Shown here piece by piece: positions 16,233 through 25,469 of a stretch of DNA of 57,900 nt (within the stretch, counting starts at the first letter, position 1; every line of letters starts with the position of its first letter). The notes below the pieces were generated by a model that made no database searches, was not told where the DNA came from, and saw only the letters and a program-made list of their open reading frames with translations. The stretch lies in NCBI GenBank assembly GCA_009918675.1, contig RGDM01000019.1, forward strand, positions 1-57,900, in the 5' to 3' direction. The translations under genes and the position numbers were made by a program. The stretch comes from a bacterium (lineage in GTDB: Bacteria; Bdellovibrionota_B; Oligoflexia; Silvanigrellales; Silvanigrellaceae).

Positions 16233-17132
16233 ATGAAAAACAGCAAGCGACTTGCGCGCGGAGAGACATTCTCATTTGAACTTGAAACGAAGAAAAATCT
16301 GGGTCAGAACTTCCTGACCGACGAAAGCATCTTGGCTCAAATCGTCGCGCAGGCAAATCAACACGCAGAAAGATCGCAACGCGTTTGTTTGGAAATTGGA
16401 CCTGGCTCGGGCGCATTAACCATTCAGCTGCTGAAGGCCGGCTGGACCGTTCACGCAATAGAAAAAGATCCACGCGCGGTTGAAGGACTCCGTAACAGCC
16501 TAGGTAAAGAGTTTCCCAACACATTCACCGTGACTGAAACAGATATTCTCCGTCTGGATCCCAAAACCCTTTTCTCCGAGGCGCATGGTTCACCTCTGTG
16601 CATTGGCAACATCCCCTACTACATCACAAGTGAAATTCTTTTTTGGTTTCTCGCCGAAGAGAAAAACTTCTGCGCTGCAATTTTAATGGTCCAGAAAGAA
16701 GTTGCAGAACGGCTCGCTGCCTCAGCGGGTGATAGAAATTACGGTCGGCTGACGGTCCGCATGCAACTCGCCTGCGAAGTTGAGCAAGTTCTGGTTGCTC
16801 CGGCGCGCGCGTTTGTTCCACCGCCTAAGGTTGATTCTGCTGTCGTTGAGCTTCGCCCACGCAGCTTGGTGCAAATAAACCCAACAGAGATAGCTGGTTT
16901 TGAAAAGTTCACTGCAATGCTTTTCAGCGCGCGCAGAAAAATGCTGCGCAAGACCTTGCAACATTTTGCTCACGAATTGAAAGGTGCAGGAATCTCTGAA
17001 CAGCAGTTTACAAATTTGGAAAAACAGGCCGAGCAGCAATTGGCGGTTGTGTTCACGCAAAGACCCGAAGAGCTTTCTCCTGAAGCTCTCCTGAAGCTCT
17101 TTCGCCTGCTCAAGGAATCACTTGAATCGTAA
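16233..17132 (+). CDS. rsmA: 16S rRNA dimethyladenosine transferase RsmA (KsgA)
   Basis: SAM-dependent dimethylation of A1518/A1519 in the 3' hairpin of 16S rRNA, a late 30S assembly check. 299 residues from ATG 16233. Motifs: KKNLGQNFLTD, SAM motif I LEIGPGSGALT, acidic EKDPRAVEGL, the catalytic NIPYYITSEIL (NLPY type), and VPPPKVDSAVVEL. Class I methyltransferase fold with the helical C-terminal domain. It is co-directional with tsaD. The final 23 nt overlap the end of a lipoprotein gene transcribed toward it. Confidence 0.93.
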   Translation: MKNSKRLARGETFSFELETKKNLGQNFLTDESILAQIVAQANQHAERSQRVCLEIGPGSGALTIQLLKAGWTVHAIEKDPRAVEGLRNSLGKEFPNTFTVTETDILRLDPKTLFSEAHGSPLCIGNIPYYITSEILFWFLAEEKNFCAAILMVQKEVAERLAASAGDRNYGRLTVRMQLACEVEQVLVAPARAFVPPPKVDSAVVELRPRSLVQINPTEIAGFEKFTAMLFSARRKMLRKTLQHFAHELKGAGISEQQFTNLEKQAEQQLAVVFTQRPEELSPEALLKLFRLLKESLES

Positions 17133-17616
17133 CCGCTTGAGCAAATTCACGGCCGGAATCAAAGCGGACGATCACTCTGCCCTCGTGACGCCCTTCGGAG
17201 GCGTCTTCAGCAACCACAACATTAAGAACTTTGCCCTGAACTGAACTTCCTTTGAGACTCAAACTCTCACTGACAAAATCTACCGCTTTTACGAAACCTA
17301 CCTTTGGGGGAATATCATTCAATGGCAGGAAAACTTTGACAGAGCCACCCTTCTGCAAAGTGAGAGGTTCAATCTTTTTGGCAAAAACCTCGACCTTGAC
17401 CGCTCCACCACTAGAAGACAGATCTTCATCACTCGAGCGGACGACTCCAAGTGTTTTCGCTGTGAGTTTCTCGCTTTCGCCTTGCGTCCGAGTGGACACA
17501 TCTGTTGAAGAGAGAACGGGAGTCCCTTGCGTGCCACAGGCAGCAACCAGCAGAGCGCAGCATACAGCTTCAGCAACCGACAATAACAACGTTGGCCGGA
17601 TACCATGAGTGGTCAC
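17110..17616 (-). CDS. Putative lipoprotein of unknown function
   Basis: 168 residues from GTG 17616 (GGGGAGGTGAAAT upstream decides this start; the nearby ATG runs into TGA). Signal with lipobox LLVAACG (Cys about residue 27). The mature part is a Ser/Thr-rich linker, then a beta-rich domain (VKVEVFAKKIEPLTL, RVIVRFDSGREFAQAVTIQVIP) resembling an Ig-like or BACON-type fold. No catalytic motif. A promoter candidate lies at 17652-17679. It is probably outer-membrane or periplasmic; nothing ties it to the divergent Ctp protease apart from adjacency. Confidence 0.65.
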   Translation of the reverse strand: MTTHGIRPTLLLSVAEAVCCALLVAACGTQGTPVLSSTDVSTRTQGESEKLTAKTLGVVRSSDEDLSSSGGAVKVEVFAKKIEPLTLQKGGSVKVFLPLNDIPPKVGFVKAVDFVSESLSLKGSSVQGKVLNVVVAEDASEGRHEGRVIVRFDSGREFAQAVTIQVIP

Positions 17617-17651
17617 ATTTCACCTCCCCAACAACCCCTTCTCATCGGAAT

Positions 17652-17679
17652 TACATAATTTTTAGTTTAATCTTTTCAA
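17652..17679 (-). promoter_or_regulatory. Putative promoter of the lipoprotein gene
   Basis: On the minus strand, TTGAAA and TATGTA are 16 bp apart in AT-rich DNA, about 35 nt from the GTG start. Confidence 0.45.
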
Positions 17680-17754
17680 AAAACCAACCCTTCAGACCCT
17701 CTTGACCTAGACTCAACTCGCCGTCAGAATTGGAAAAAATAGGGAGACACGATA

Positions 17755-19248
17755 ATGAACCTGAGACCGCTAAGAAGTCAAAACTTGTCGTTTCTCCTTT
17801 TTGCCTCGATTCTTGGGATATCACCCCAAATTCAGGCGCTTGCCGTTTCCAGCGCGACTCCGGCAAACAAACCCGAAACTGCGAAGAGCGCTCCGCAAGC
17901 GAAACAAGAATCACCCGCCGAAGCACTCGAAACACGCAACAAGAAATTTCAGTCACTGGAATCATTCACTCGCGTCTTGAATCTTTTGGAAACAATGTAC
18001 GTGGATGAAAAGGCTGTTTCGAGCGATGCACTTATTGAACGTGCTCTTAAAGGCATGGCGGGATCCCTTGATCCTCACACCGCTTATCTTCCAGCCCAAC
18101 AGCTGCGCGAATTGACCAACGATACCTCAGGCAAATTTGGTGGAATCGGGGTGGTATTGACTCAACAAAATGGGCGGTTGGAAATTATTGAAGTTGTTCC
18201 GGACACACCCGCTTCGCGTGCAAAAATTCAGCCTGGCGACGTTATTTTGTCGGTGGATGGCATACAAATCAGTAAAAACAACATCGATGACGTTCTCAAC
18301 AAATTACGCGGCTTGCCTGGTTCAAATGTAAAACTCGAAATTCAACCTGTCGCAGAAACACAAAATGGCAAAACAATACGCCCAAAACCTCGCATGCTGC
18401 AGATTGTTCGCGAAATCATTAAGAGCACCAGTGTTGTTCATCAAAGCTTAGCAAATGGCTACGCCTATGTGAGAATCGGCGTTTTTCAAGAGGAAACGAG
18501 CGACCAGGTTGACAAAGCACTGAGGCAGTATGAGGCCGAGAATAATGGCAAGCTCAAAGGTCTCGTGCTTGATCTGAGAAGCAATCCAGGCGGGCTTTTG
18601 GACCAGGCCGTGCGCATTGCGGATCTTTTCTTGGATTCAGGAATTATTGTTTCGACTGTTGGCCGGGATCGCGCTCGCCAAGAAGTTGAATACGCCACCA
18701 AACGACACACGCACGCCTATATGCCAATGGTTGTTTTGGTCAACGAAGCATCTGCGAGTGCCTCGGAAATTGTTGCTGGAGCGTTGCAGGATCACAACCG
18801 CGCATTGCTTGTTGGAATGCCAACGTTTGGCAAAGGCAGTGTTCAGTCCATCATTCCACTGTCCAATGGAGCAGGACTTAAAATGACCGTGGCTCGGTAT
18901 TACACGCCCAACGGCCGAAGTATTCAGGCGAAGGGAATCACTCCGGATGTCACTTTACCGGCAAATCCAAACGCGCGGGTGAATGCAAATCTTAAAGCTT
19001 CAAGCCAAGGCGGAAGCACGGATATCCTAAAAGAAGATGAGAGCCAAACGACCTCAAATCCTATCAAAGCAGGCAGAAAAGAAGTGGATCTCGAGGGACA
19101 TATTGAAGCCACCGACCTCACAAACACTCCAAACAATCTTGGTTTTTCAAGTGATATTGAGAAGTGGCCCAACAATTTAAAGAACGATTATCAATTGAAA
19201 ATGGGTTACACATACCTACGCAGCTGGTCGCGGTTCGCGCAAAACTGA
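17755..19248 (+). CDS. Carboxy-terminal processing protease (S41, Ctp/Prc type)
   Basis: 497 residues. The signal peptide spans about residues 1-30 (FLLFASILGISPQIQALA). An N-terminal helical segment is followed by MAGSLDPHTAYL, a PDZ domain (~120-200: GKFGGIGVVL, AKIQPGDVILSVDG), and the S41 core with VLDLRSNPGGLLDQAV. The catalytic Ser lies in EASASASEI (about 333-337) and the general-base Lys in PTFGKGSVQ (about Lys360). Ctps cleave at C-termini of periplasmic proteins, including peptidoglycan hydrolases, often with a TPR lipoprotein adaptor. The acidic ~100-residue C-terminal extension is typical. ATG follows GGGAG. Location is periplasmic by inference. Confidence 0.92.
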   Translation: MNLRPLRSQNLSFLLFASILGISPQIQALAVSSATPANKPETAKSAPQAKQESPAEALETRNKKFQSLESFTRVLNLLETMYVDEKAVSSDALIERALKGMAGSLDPHTAYLPAQQLRELTNDTSGKFGGIGVVLTQQNGRLEIIEVVPDTPASRAKIQPGDVILSVDGIQISKNNIDDVLNKLRGLPGSNVKLEIQPVAETQNGKTIRPKPRMLQIVREIIKSTSVVHQSLANGYAYVRIGVFQEETSDQVDKALRQYEAENNGKLKGLVLDLRSNPGGLLDQAVRIADLFLDSGIIVSTVGRDRARQEVEYATKRHTHAYMPMVVLVNEASASASEIVAGALQDHNRALLVGMPTFGKGSVQSIIPLSNGAGLKMTVARYYTPNGRSIQAKGITPDVTLPANPNARVNANLKASSQGGSTDILKEDESQTTSNPIKAGRKEVDLEGHIEATDLTNTPNNLGFSSDIEKWPNNLKNDYQLKMGYTYLRSWSRFAQN

Positions 19249-19274
19249 TTCTCTTGTTTCAGCATTCCAAGAGA

Positions 19275-20435
19275 TCAGCCTTCCTCATCGCGTGCGCGCG
19301 GGACTGGCCTACCCAATGCAGATCCATTTGAATTCGATTGAGAGCGTGGCACTGGACCTTCGGTGGATGGTTGTCCGCTTTTTTGATGTTGGCGGGGCGC
19401 TTGCCTTCGCTGGTTCTGACCCTCTCCGCGACCTTGTGGATGGGCATGGCCAGTCTTCGGAACTGCTTGTTTTGGTTGTGGACCTTCAGCGCGCGGTTGT
19501 GGACCTTCAGCGCGCGGTTGTTGACCTTCAGCGCGCGGTTGTGGACCTTCAGCGCGCGGTTGTGGACCTTCAGCGCGCGGTTGTGGACCTTCAGCGCGCG
19601 GTTGTGGACCCACTGCGGAACTCTGCGATTGCTGATTTTCAGGAGGTCGCTGACCCAAAGACTTTTTATCACGTTTATCGCGTTTTTCAGAGCGATCTTT
19701 TTGCCGCTGGGCCTTCAAGATCCGTTCCATTTTATCGCCCATCTCGCGCCCTCCTCGCGGTTCGCGCGGTGAGCGATAATCAGCATCGGCCAAGGGAATC
19801 GGGCGACGCAGAACGAAGGAAGATTCGCCGTCATTCGCATTTGCAGATGAAGCAGAGTCAACTCCAACTTTCTTCGCGGTTGGCCCACTCAAAAGTTTCG
19901 CTTCCAACCACGCGAGTTCAATCTTCAGAGTGTCGACAGAACTGTAAGCAGTCTCGAGAGTCAGATCTGCCAAAAGATAGCTTGCCTCTCGCTGACACCA
20001 AATTGTTTCCAATCGGGTGGCGAGTTCCGCTTCCGACTTACAATCGGACAACAACGGACGCGAGGAGATCTCTGGCCACAAACGGCGCACAATGAGCGGA
20101 ATCGGGGCGGTTAATAGGACAATGCATCCCAAAGCCTGCGCGAGCTGCAAAGACTCTGGATGAGTCAGAGTGCCTCCTCCAAGAGCAATAGTGCAGCGCT
20201 GCCGCTTGAGAAGTCGCTCGAGACATTTTGCTTCAAGCTCCCGAAATACCGCTTCACCATCTTGAGCGAATATCTCAGAGATCGACTGACCGGCGAGACG
20301 CTCGACATAGCGATCGAGCTCAACAAATTCGGTGCGCGACATTTGAGCATATGCTTTGCCAAATGTGGACTTGCCAACTCCGGGGAGTCCAGTCAGAAGT
20401 ACGTTCCTAAATCTTCGCTGCCCAGGCATGCTCAT
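19275..20435 (-). CDS. aroK: Shikimate kinase with a long disordered, repeat-containing tail
   Basis: Residues ~1-180 are shikimate kinase: P-loop GLPGVGKSTFGKAYA, substrate DRYVERLAGQSISEIF, ALGGGTL, and the LID region around RPLL. It phosphorylates the 3-hydroxyl of shikimate in chorismate synthesis. About 200 extra residues follow: a linker, a strongly charged stretch (KMERILKAQRQKDRSEKRDKRDKK), and six tandem copies of GPQPRAE (one GQQPRAE) encoded by a 21-bp repeat, then a Gln/Arg/Pro-rich tail. Kinases of this family normally end near residue 175-190. ATG 20435 has AGAGGA 8 nt upstream; an upstream TTG is unnecessary. The tail may bind RNA or a partner. Confidence 0.85.
   Translation of the reverse strand: MSMPGQRRFRNVLLTGLPGVGKSTFGKAYAQMSRTEFVELDRYVERLAGQSISEIFAQDGEAVFRELEAKCLERLLKRQRCTIALGGGTLTHPESLQLAQALGCIVLLTAPIPLIVRRLWPEISSRPLLSDCKSEAELATRLETIWCQREASYLLADLTLETAYSSVDTLKIELAWLEAKLLSGPTAKKVGVDSASSANANDGESSFVLRRPIPLADADYRSPREPRGGREMGDKMERILKAQRQKDRSEKRDKRDKKSLGQRPPENQQSQSSAVGPQPRAEGPQPRAEGPQPRAEGPQPRAEGQQPRAEGPQPRAEGPQPKQAVPKTGHAHPQGRGEGQNQRRQAPRQHQKSGQPSTEGPVPRSQSNSNGSALGRPVPRARDEEG
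19475..19610 (+). repeat. 21-bp tandem repeat array inside the aroK tail
   Basis: Six full copies of a 21-bp unit (period 21, + strand unit begins GTTGTGGACC and ends CAGCGCGCG) from 19475 to 19600, with a partial seventh to 19610. One copy carries a T for G at its sixth base. The near identity implies recent expansion by slippage. It encodes in-frame heptapeptides on the minus strand, so copy number can change without breaking the gene. Confidence 0.95.
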
Positions 20436-20524
20436 CAATGGTCCTCTCAATTGCCTCTGGGTCAAGGGGCTGTTAAAACTTCTAACTGTTTCCCAACCTC
20501 ATTTCCAGCAAGAGGTCACATAAG

Positions 20525-21964
20525 ATGCCCGCGGCAGACAGCAAACGCATTGCTCTCGATTGGACAAAAGCTCATGATGTTGTTCCTCTGGAACGTCATC
20601 TCCACGATTCTATGCCGCAACTCGTTGCTGCAAAAAAATCTTTATTGAATGGAACGGGTAAAGGTTCCGATTTCATGGGATGGGTCCACTGGATTGAGGA
20701 TCATGCTCCACGCCTTGTGAATGAGGTCAAGACACTTTCCGAGCGTATTGCTTCGCATTCAGATGCTCTTGTGGTGATCGGTATTGGCGGAAGCCTGCTT
20801 GGAACAAAAGCTGTCTACGACGCACTCACACATACGTTCGCCATGGCAAATCCGACGCAATTTCAGCGTCGTCCAGTTCTGCTGTGGGCAGGTCATCATG
20901 TTGCAACCGACGAGCTCAGTGAACTGCTCGACGTTCTCGATCAATTCTCTCCAAGTTTGCTCGTTGTTTCTAAATCAGGAACAACAACCGAACCTGCGCT
21001 TGCGTTCCGAATTTTGAAACAATATCTCGATGACCGCTTTGGAGCCCGCGAGGCTTCGGCCCGCATCTTTGCTATCACTGATCCAGAAAGTGGAACTCTG
21101 CTGAAGCTTTCGCAGACCCACAACTACCCAACAATGAGTATTCCTCGAAACGTGGGTGGCCGGTACTCCATTTTCACCGCAGTTGGACTTTTACCTCTGG
21201 CTGTTGCCGGAATCGATATCAATGAATTTGTTGAAGGCGCGCGACAAGCGAGACTCGACACAATCAACGATAAAAATGAAGCGCTCGAAACCAACCCTGC
21301 ACTTTGCTACGCAGCGATTCGCAACGCTCTTTATAAAGAGGGCTATAAAGTTGAATCCCTTTGCCATTGGACACCCAAACTGCGCGCAATTGCAGAATGG
21401 TGGAAACAATTGTTTGGTGAAAGCGATGCCAAAGGCAATACAGGAATCTTTCCAGCAAGTGTCCAGTTCACCACCGATCTGCATTCCATGGGTCAGTATT
21501 TTCAAGAGGGCGAACGCCATTTGTTCGCAACTCACCTGCGAATTCTTGATGAATCTTCGTTAAGCCGCGGCGCGCAAAAACGCAAAGTTCGAATTCCTCA
21601 GGCAGGGCTTGCCGATGGTTTCGACTACCTGACAGGACAAAACTTGGAACAGGTCCAACAAGAAGCGATCTTGGGAACAAGCCTAGCGCATGCGGATGGC
21701 GGAGTTCCCACCTTAATTTGGGACCTTCCTGAACTCTCGGCTTTTTGGCTTGGCTACTGGTTGTATCTGAACATGTTCGCCTGCGGTGTGGGCGGATTGG
21801 CGCGCGGTGTAAACCCATTCGATCAACCCGGTGTTGAAGCTTACAAAACAAATATGTTTGCGCTGCTTGGCAAGCCTGACATGGCCGAACAATCGGTGCA
21901 GATCCGTGCTCGGCTGGATCGCGGTCAGAGGCTACGCAGCCTGGGTATGACTCAAAAGCGTTAA
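20525..21964 (+). CDS. pgi: Glucose-6-phosphate isomerase
   Basis: Interconverts glucose-6-phosphate and fructose-6-phosphate in glycolysis and gluconeogenesis. 479 residues with two SIS domains. Motifs: VIGIGGSLLGTKAVY (first SIS), VVSKSGTTTEPALAFR (phosphate-binding SKSGTT), NVGGRYSIFTAVGLLPLAVAG, the glutamate-bearing GIFPASVQFTTDLHSMGQYFQEG, and the C-terminal NPFDQPGVEAYKTNMF (catalytic His/Lys region). Size and motif spacing fit the shorter Bacillus/delta-type PGI. Divergent from aroK. AAGAGGTCACATAAG supplies a ribosome-binding site. Confidence 0.94.
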   Translation: MPAADSKRIALDWTKAHDVVPLERHLHDSMPQLVAAKKSLLNGTGKGSDFMGWVHWIEDHAPRLVNEVKTLSERIASHSDALVVIGIGGSLLGTKAVYDALTHTFAMANPTQFQRRPVLLWAGHHVATDELSELLDVLDQFSPSLLVVSKSGTTTEPALAFRILKQYLDDRFGAREASARIFAITDPESGTLLKLSQTHNYPTMSIPRNVGGRYSIFTAVGLLPLAVAGIDINEFVEGARQARLDTINDKNEALETNPALCYAAIRNALYKEGYKVESLCHWTPKLRAIAEWWKQLFGESDAKGNTGIFPASVQFTTDLHSMGQYFQEGERHLFATHLRILDESSLSRGAQKRKVRIPQAGLADGFDYLTGQNLEQVQQEAILGTSLAHADGGVPTLIWDLPELSAFWLGYWLYLNMFACGVGGLARGVNPFDQPGVEAYKTNMFALLGKPDMAEQSVQIRARLDRGQRLRSLGMTQKR

Positions 21965-22012
21965 ACAAGAGGGGCCCGCGAAATTCCTGCTTCTTTCTGG
22001 TGGAGAAACATC

Positions 22013-23461
22013 ATGAAATGCGGCTCAGCGCTGCGCACATCGTTAGTTGGAATATCTCTGCTATGTTCATCGGTCGCGGTGTCCAGCCGCATTCAGGCTG
22101 CACCTGCACAAATGCGTCTTCCCAGCGGTGTCACCCTGCTTGCAATTGGTCAGGCGATTGAAGGCGCTCCAACGGTTTACAAATTCAAACTTGCAAACGG
22201 ATTGAAGGTGTTGATTTTGCCTGACAGCCGCAATCCGCTCGCCACGCTTCGCGTCAAGCTCGATGCTGGCAGTAATCGAGAAAAACTTGGCACAACCGGG
22301 CTCGCTCATTTTTTCGAACACATGATGTTCCGCAAAACCCAAGTCACTTCGGAAGGTCACTACGACCGAGTTCTTGCAGGTGTGGGCGGACGTGGAAACG
22401 CGGCAACAAGCACAGACTATGTTGTCTATGAGTCAAGTTTTCCTGGACCAGCGCTTGATAAGATGCTCGAACTAGAATCACAAAGGTTCAAACTTCTCGA
22501 CCTTCAAGACCCCTATTTCACCACGGAAAAAGGCGCTGTTATTTCGGAACGCCGCCTGCGCTACGAAAATGATCCTCTTCAACGTGGAATGGAAATTATC
22601 CGCCGAACAGCCTACAAGTCGACTCCTTATGAATGGCTAACAATTGGCACCAAAGTTGACGTTGAACAGATGTCAATTGAAGAAGCGCGCACTTTCTATC
22701 GCGACTTCTACACACCCGACAACGCTCAGCTGTTTTTGGGTGGCCCTTTCAATGTGGAAAATGCGCTGCAAAAAATCAACGACGCATTTTCAGATTGGAA
22801 CGGCAGAGCAAAGATTCAAGGTGCCCGCCGCTCTGAGCGTGCCGAACAGTCGGTTGCCGGTAAAGATTTTGTTTGCAGCGAGAGTGTCTTTGAAGAACAG
22901 CACACGTTGCAGTTCCCTTCTGAGGACAACTCCTACCGCTCCAACATTCTCATTCAAGTATTGTTGCAAATTCTGAACGACAGCCCTGACGGAACAATGC
23001 AACGGCGCATGACCAAACAAAAACTCGCAACTTCGTTTGGTCTTTTCAAGACAACTTGGCAAAAGACCTCGCAGCCATATGTTGCTTGGTTCAAACTCAA
23101 CCGCCAGCAAAACTGGCCTGCCGCAAGTGATTATTTTTTCAAAGAGCTGCAAAAGGCCCTCAGCCGCCCCATCACTCCCGAGTTGAAGAAAATTCTTCTC
23201 AAGCAGCAGGAGGTTGAAGAAGCTGAGGTTGCGCAAAAGATGTCCAGCCTGGTTGAATTCTACGAGTGGAATGAGTTCTTTTATGGAGATTTCCAGATTT
23301 CCGCGCAAACGAAAAAGATTATCGAATCTCTGACCAGCAAAGAATTCCAAGCTTGGGGCCGGGATGCTTTTTCACAGAAAAAAGCTTTCCATATGGGGGT
23401 CACTGCCCCAGGCAAAGCGATCCCCTGTGGTGATTTTGAAAAAACAGCCGCATTGAAATGA
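22013..23461 (+). CDS. M16 zinc peptidase, catalytic subunit
   Basis: 482 residues. Signal peptide about 1-30. The inverted zinc motif H99-x2-E-H103 (GLAHFFEHMMF) is intact, with the third ligand Glu expected in the later AVISERRLRYENDP helix. A second M16-like half follows from ~230. Processing-peptidase-like enzymes of this clan degrade or process peptides inside a clamshell chamber, in the periplasm here. The next gene, overlapping by ATGA, encodes a homologue lacking the zinc motif, so a heterodimer like mitochondrial processing peptidase beta/alpha is likely. RBS GGTGGAG. Confidence 0.92.
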   Translation: MKCGSALRTSLVGISLLCSSVAVSSRIQAAPAQMRLPSGVTLLAIGQAIEGAPTVYKFKLANGLKVLILPDSRNPLATLRVKLDAGSNREKLGTTGLAHFFEHMMFRKTQVTSEGHYDRVLAGVGGRGNAATSTDYVVYESSFPGPALDKMLELESQRFKLLDLQDPYFTTEKGAVISERRLRYENDPLQRGMEIIRRTAYKSTPYEWLTIGTKVDVEQMSIEEARTFYRDFYTPDNAQLFLGGPFNVENALQKINDAFSDWNGRAKIQGARRSERAEQSVAGKDFVCSESVFEEQHTLQFPSEDNSYRSNILIQVLLQILNDSPDGTMQRRMTKQKLATSFGLFKTTWQKTSQPYVAWFKLNRQQNWPAASDYFFKELQKALSRPITPELKKILLKQQEVEEAEVAQKMSSLVEFYEWNEFFYGDFQISAQTKKIIESLTSKEFQAWGRDAFSQKKAFHMGVTAPGKAIPCGDFEKTAALK

Positions 23462-25107
23462 AAGACTTCGTTATGCTGCCTGCTCGAAAAAAGAATAAAG
23501 CTTTTGCATGCAACTCTGTTGCAATTAAAACTCTTACAACCCTTGCTTTCAGCGGACTTGTGTTTGCCGCTTCTGATGCCTCTGCGCAGGACTCAGGTGC
23601 CGGAGGCGCGCTAACAAACCAACGCCCTGTGGTCGTCAGCAAGCCCGTGCCACTCAACTGGCGCAGCATCAACTGGCCATCACTCAACTACGCACGCACC
23701 CCTGTCGTTGGCGGAGCTGCACTTTATTCGATTTATGCTGAGACAGGAAAAAAGATCCGTCTCGATCTGCTCTTCGAAACTGGAGTGTATTCACTTCCTC
23801 GTGCACTTCGAACAAATCTGGCAGCAACGATCGACATGTTTCTACTTGGCGGTGCTGGTGCGCGAAATTACGAGGAGCTGCAAAAATTTCTTGCGGACAA
23901 TGGGATTCAAGTCAGCACGACAACCACCCAGCTCGGACAATTTCACATTTCAATTGAAATGCTCTCGACAGACTTTCCACTTGCCATGGCGGCCCTCGAG
24001 GACATGCTCTTGCGACCTCGATTCGACCGCGATGCCCTTGAGATTTGGAAAATGGAACAGGCCGATGCCTTTCAGGGCTTGCTTGATGGTGGAAACTCTC
24101 GAAAGCAAGGTCGCTTCGTAGAACAGGAAGCCATCCGACTTGCCTTCGGTTCGCAGCATTATTTCGCTCACTCGCTAGCGCGCATGTCAAAGCCCGAGCT
24201 TGAAAAGGTTTCACAAGACAAGCTGAGACAAATCGCTGGGCTGCTTGTTAATCGCGCTGGGCTCAATGTGGTACTTTCTGGGAACATCAACAGCAAGCTA
24301 GAACAAAGCGTTGTTCAGCTGATGAAAAAGATTCCACGCCTGACCCCAGTCACTTATGCATGGCTGCCAGAACGCGTTCAACGCCCAGAAAACAACAAGC
24401 TTCGAATGACCATCATCCGCAAAGCAGATTTGAGCCAAGCAACCCTGACGCTCCGCTACTACTTACCAAACATTGGCAAGATGAATCGAATTGAGCGGAC
24501 ACGAATGACTCTTTTGCGTGAAGTTTTCAGCGCCTCGGGCGGGGTTATTGGTAACGACCGTTTTTCAAAAGCGATGCGCGCTGATTCAGGTATTTCCTAT
24601 GGACCTCACGCATCTTTCGACCCTGAATCGATCGAACCAAATACAAATACCGGGAGCTGGCGACTCAATTTTCAAAGCCCAAACGAACGCCTTATTGAAG
24701 CCGTCAAACTTGCAACTAAAACCTGGGACTCTTTTACAAGCAAAGGCATCACCCAAGAAGAACTTGAAAACGCACGAATCTCGAGAATCAACACAACGCT
24801 TGCCACTGAGCAAACCGTGTTTGACAAAGTCGACGATTTTCTTGAGGACCTCGAAGCTCGCGTTTTGCCCAATCCGCTCGGTGTGGAAGGATCTTTGGTT
24901 CGCCTTGAACAAGAAAAAGATCTCAGCGCGGTTAACCAACTCTTATTTTCGCAGATCAACGCGGGAACCGTTCCTATTTTAGTCATGATAGGCAACCCGA
25001 GTGAGGCGACAATCACAGAGCTTCGCGCGATCCCCGGGGTTGAGATCAGTAAGGTTGTGGCATTTGAAGACTTGGTTAAAGAATTGATTGAAGGAGGACC
25101 AAAGTGA
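23458..25107 (+). CDS. M16-family peptidase, non-catalytic partner subunit
   Basis: 549 residues. ATG overlaps the preceding TGA. The N-terminal signal-like segment (LTTLAFSGLVFAASDASA) indicates export. It shares the M16 fold (TNLAATIDMFLLGGAGARNYEEL, FHISIEMLSTDFPLAMAALEDML), but the H-x2-E-H segment is replaced by IDMFLLGG with no zinc ligands. The second half keeps the substrate-orienting Arg/Tyr region, ASGGVIGNDRFSKAMRADSGISYG. Such proteins serve as the alpha subunit or regulatory half of heterodimeric M16 enzymes. A GTGA overlap joins it to the next small gene. Confidence 0.9.
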   Translation: MKDFVMLPARKKNKAFACNSVAIKTLTTLAFSGLVFAASDASAQDSGAGGALTNQRPVVVSKPVPLNWRSINWPSLNYARTPVVGGAALYSIYAETGKKIRLDLLFETGVYSLPRALRTNLAATIDMFLLGGAGARNYEELQKFLADNGIQVSTTTTQLGQFHISIEMLSTDFPLAMAALEDMLLRPRFDRDALEIWKMEQADAFQGLLDGGNSRKQGRFVEQEAIRLAFGSQHYFAHSLARMSKPELEKVSQDKLRQIAGLLVNRAGLNVVLSGNINSKLEQSVVQLMKKIPRLTPVTYAWLPERVQRPENNKLRMTIIRKADLSQATLTLRYYLPNIGKMNRIERTRMTLLREVFSASGGVIGNDRFSKAMRADSGISYGPHASFDPESIEPNTNTGSWRLNFQSPNERLIEAVKLATKTWDSFTSKGITQEELENARISRINTTLATEQTVFDKVDDFLEDLEARVLPNPLGVEGSLVRLEQEKDLSAVNQLLFSQINAGTVPILVMIGNPSEATITELRAIPGVEISKVVAFEDLVKELIEGGPK

Positions 25108-25406
25108 AGGCATTTGAACTTAAATCAGGTTCGATTCAAGAATTCGTTCAAAAGGTTGAGTCCGCCTTGGAAGGCCGTGACTTAGGCGAGATCACCAAAT
25201 TCAAATTAAATGGCAACGAGTTGCTGGTGGTTTTCTCGAAATTGGGAACAACTGAACTCAAGTACAAAATTGACATCATCAATGATGGATTTCATGCCCA
25301 ACTGGTGGGTGAAAAAATTGCCTTCACCCATCGTCCATTGAAGGCGGACATCACCGCTCGTTTGGCACGCGTCATGGAGCGAGAAGGCGCCAGCTGCACG
25401 CTCTAA
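25104..25406 (+). CDS. Small protein translationally coupled to the M16 pair
   Basis: 100 residues, soluble, with no signal peptide. Starts at GTG in a GTGA overlap with the preceding stop, with AAGGAGGACC just upstream. Predicted alpha/beta: an N-terminal helix (SIQEFVQKVESALEG), strands (ITKFKLNGNELLVVFSKLG) and a C-terminal helix (ITARLARVMEREGA). No known family was recognised. The coupling suggests a role connected with the peptidases or simply a shared operon, but a cytosolic protein beside exported enzymes argues against direct contact. Confidence 0.7.
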   Translation: MKAFELKSGSIQEFVQKVESALEGRDLGEITKFKLNGNELLVVFSKLGTTELKYKIDIINDGFHAQLVGEKIAFTHRPLKADITARLARVMEREGASCTL

Positions 25407-25428
25407 AGTTGATCAAGAAGTCTATCTG

Positions 25429-25469
25429 GATTGATTGTCATCAATCGAATGCTTGCGACGTCGCGAAGC
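25429..25469 (+). other. Two adjacent hairpins in the intergenic region before sdhC
   Basis: First: GATTGAT (25429-25435) and ATCAATC (25440-25446) around TGTC. Second: GCTTGCGAC (25451-25459) and GTCGCGAAGC (25460-25469), almost perfectly palindromic with one bulged G. No T-run follows either. Possible mRNA 3'-end stabiliser, weak terminator or protein-binding site. Confidence 0.45.

Noticed and set aside
19475..19610. CRISPR-like repeat array
   Set aside because: The 21-bp units are directly adjacent with no unique spacers and lie in frame within a coding sequence.
19292..20095. A long plus-strand frame with repeated VDLQRAV units
   Set aside because: It is the antisense of the aroK tail repeats; the minus-strand frame carries the kinase motifs, a ribosome-binding site and the heptapeptide repeat.
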